Shown one piece after another: positions 5,099 to 5,225 of a stretch of DNA of 5,225 nucleotides. Made by a program: the position numbers and the translations under genes. Under the pieces are notes generated by a model that worked only from the letters and a program-made list of their open reading frames with translations, was not told the origin of the DNA and made no database searches. The stretch comes from Planctomycetales bacterium (lineage in GTDB: Bacteria; Planctomycetota; Phycisphaerae; SM23-33). The stretch spans positions 1 to 5,225 of the forward strand of contig DAOVLV010000168.1 in the NCBI GenBank assembly GCA_030631085.1, written 5' to 3'. The first letter of the stretch is position 1; each line of letters starts with the position of its first letter.

Positions 5099-5225
5099 CG
5101 CGCTCACGTTTGCGCGCGCAAACGTGTAGCCGACGGAGCATCGCAGCGACGTAAGTCCCTGGCCCCCATAGAAAGATTTTTTTTATTTTTTTCCATTTCC
5201 CCCCGAAAACGCGCACACGTTTGCG
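5099..5225 (+). repeat. Direct repeat of the palindrome's left arm, 111 bp apart
   Basis: CGCGCTCACGTTTGCG (5099-5114) and CGCGCACACGTTTGCG (5210-5225) match at 15 of 16 bases. The second copy runs off the window edge, so whether it is also a full palindrome cannot be seen. The intervening DNA includes the T tract T8-A-T7 (5177-5192). Confidence 0.8.
5105..5126. repeat. Perfect 22-bp palindrome
   Basis: CACGTTTGCGC followed directly by its exact reverse complement, with no central spacer. Such a site could be a dimeric-protein operator, a cruciform-forming element or part of a dispersed palindromic repeat. No adjacent gene points to one function. Confidence 0.9.

Larger units (their letters stand above)
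4835..5225. other. Repeat-rich non-coding tail, AT-rich in its first half
   Basis: About 390 bases with no credible gene on either strand. Composition is clearly more AT-rich than in the flanking genes up to about 5060, with several T or A runs, then mixed GC-rich palindromes and a T tract. It contains two 7-bp repeat families, a GC hairpin, a 22-bp palindrome and a partial second copy of it, each listed separately. A nested inverted arrangement, GTAATT (4922-4927) and GTAAC (4936-4940) against GTTAC (4965-4969) and AATTAC (4971-4976), is also present. I see no tRNA fold or known riboswitch. Confidence 0.7.

Noticed and set aside
5085..5115. dif-like Xer site
   Set aside because: Minus-strand AATGTTAA resembles part of a XerD arm, but the other arm and the 6-bp centre do not fit.
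5127..5192. Intrinsic terminator ending in the T8-A-T7 tract
   Set aside because: No stable stem lies directly before the T tract; the palindrome is about 50 bases upstream, too far to act with it.

Overview
The window most resembles a chromosomal stretch from a moderately GC-rich bacterium. I think Planctomycetota, possibly the Phycisphaerae side, is likeliest, judging by the style of the secreted hypothetical protein, the zinc-ribbon methyltransferase and the short-tandem-repeat intergenic DNA. That placement is inference and rests on no database comparison. There is no rRNA, tRNA, CRISPR array or insertion sequence that I can recognise.

Layout, left to right. Positions 1-527 (minus) hold the first 175 codons of the translational GTPase TypA/BipA, cut by the window edge. 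Positions 528-870 are a divergent promoter region; the typA side appears to have a leader of about 200 nt. Positions 871-1518 (plus) encode a 215-residue SAM-dependent methyltransferase with an N-terminal four-cysteine zinc ribbon, closed by a GC-rich hairpin. Positions 1544-1689 carry two overlapping sigma-70-type promoter candidates and a strong Shine-Dalgarno for a 630-residue exported protein of unknown function (1690-3582), which also ends in a strong hairpin. Positions 3713-4699 encode a complete Xer-type tyrosine recombinase, probably XerC.

The last 525 bases (4700-5225) hold no credible gene but are dense in repeats: a 10-bp tandem array with eleven exactly phased GGAAC cores, two separate families of 7-bp tandem repeats, a GC-rich hairpin, a perfect 22-bp palindrome and a partial second copy of its left arm running off the window edge.

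The genes do not form an obvious pathway. Each looks independently transcribed: TypA (ribosome-associated stress GTPase), a small-molecule or macromolecule methyltransferase, an envelope or periplasmic protein, and a chromosome-dimer-resolution recombinase. I found no convincing new multi-gene system. The parts most worth a second look are the repeat-rich tail after xerC, the repeated-module secreted protein and the structured typA leader.
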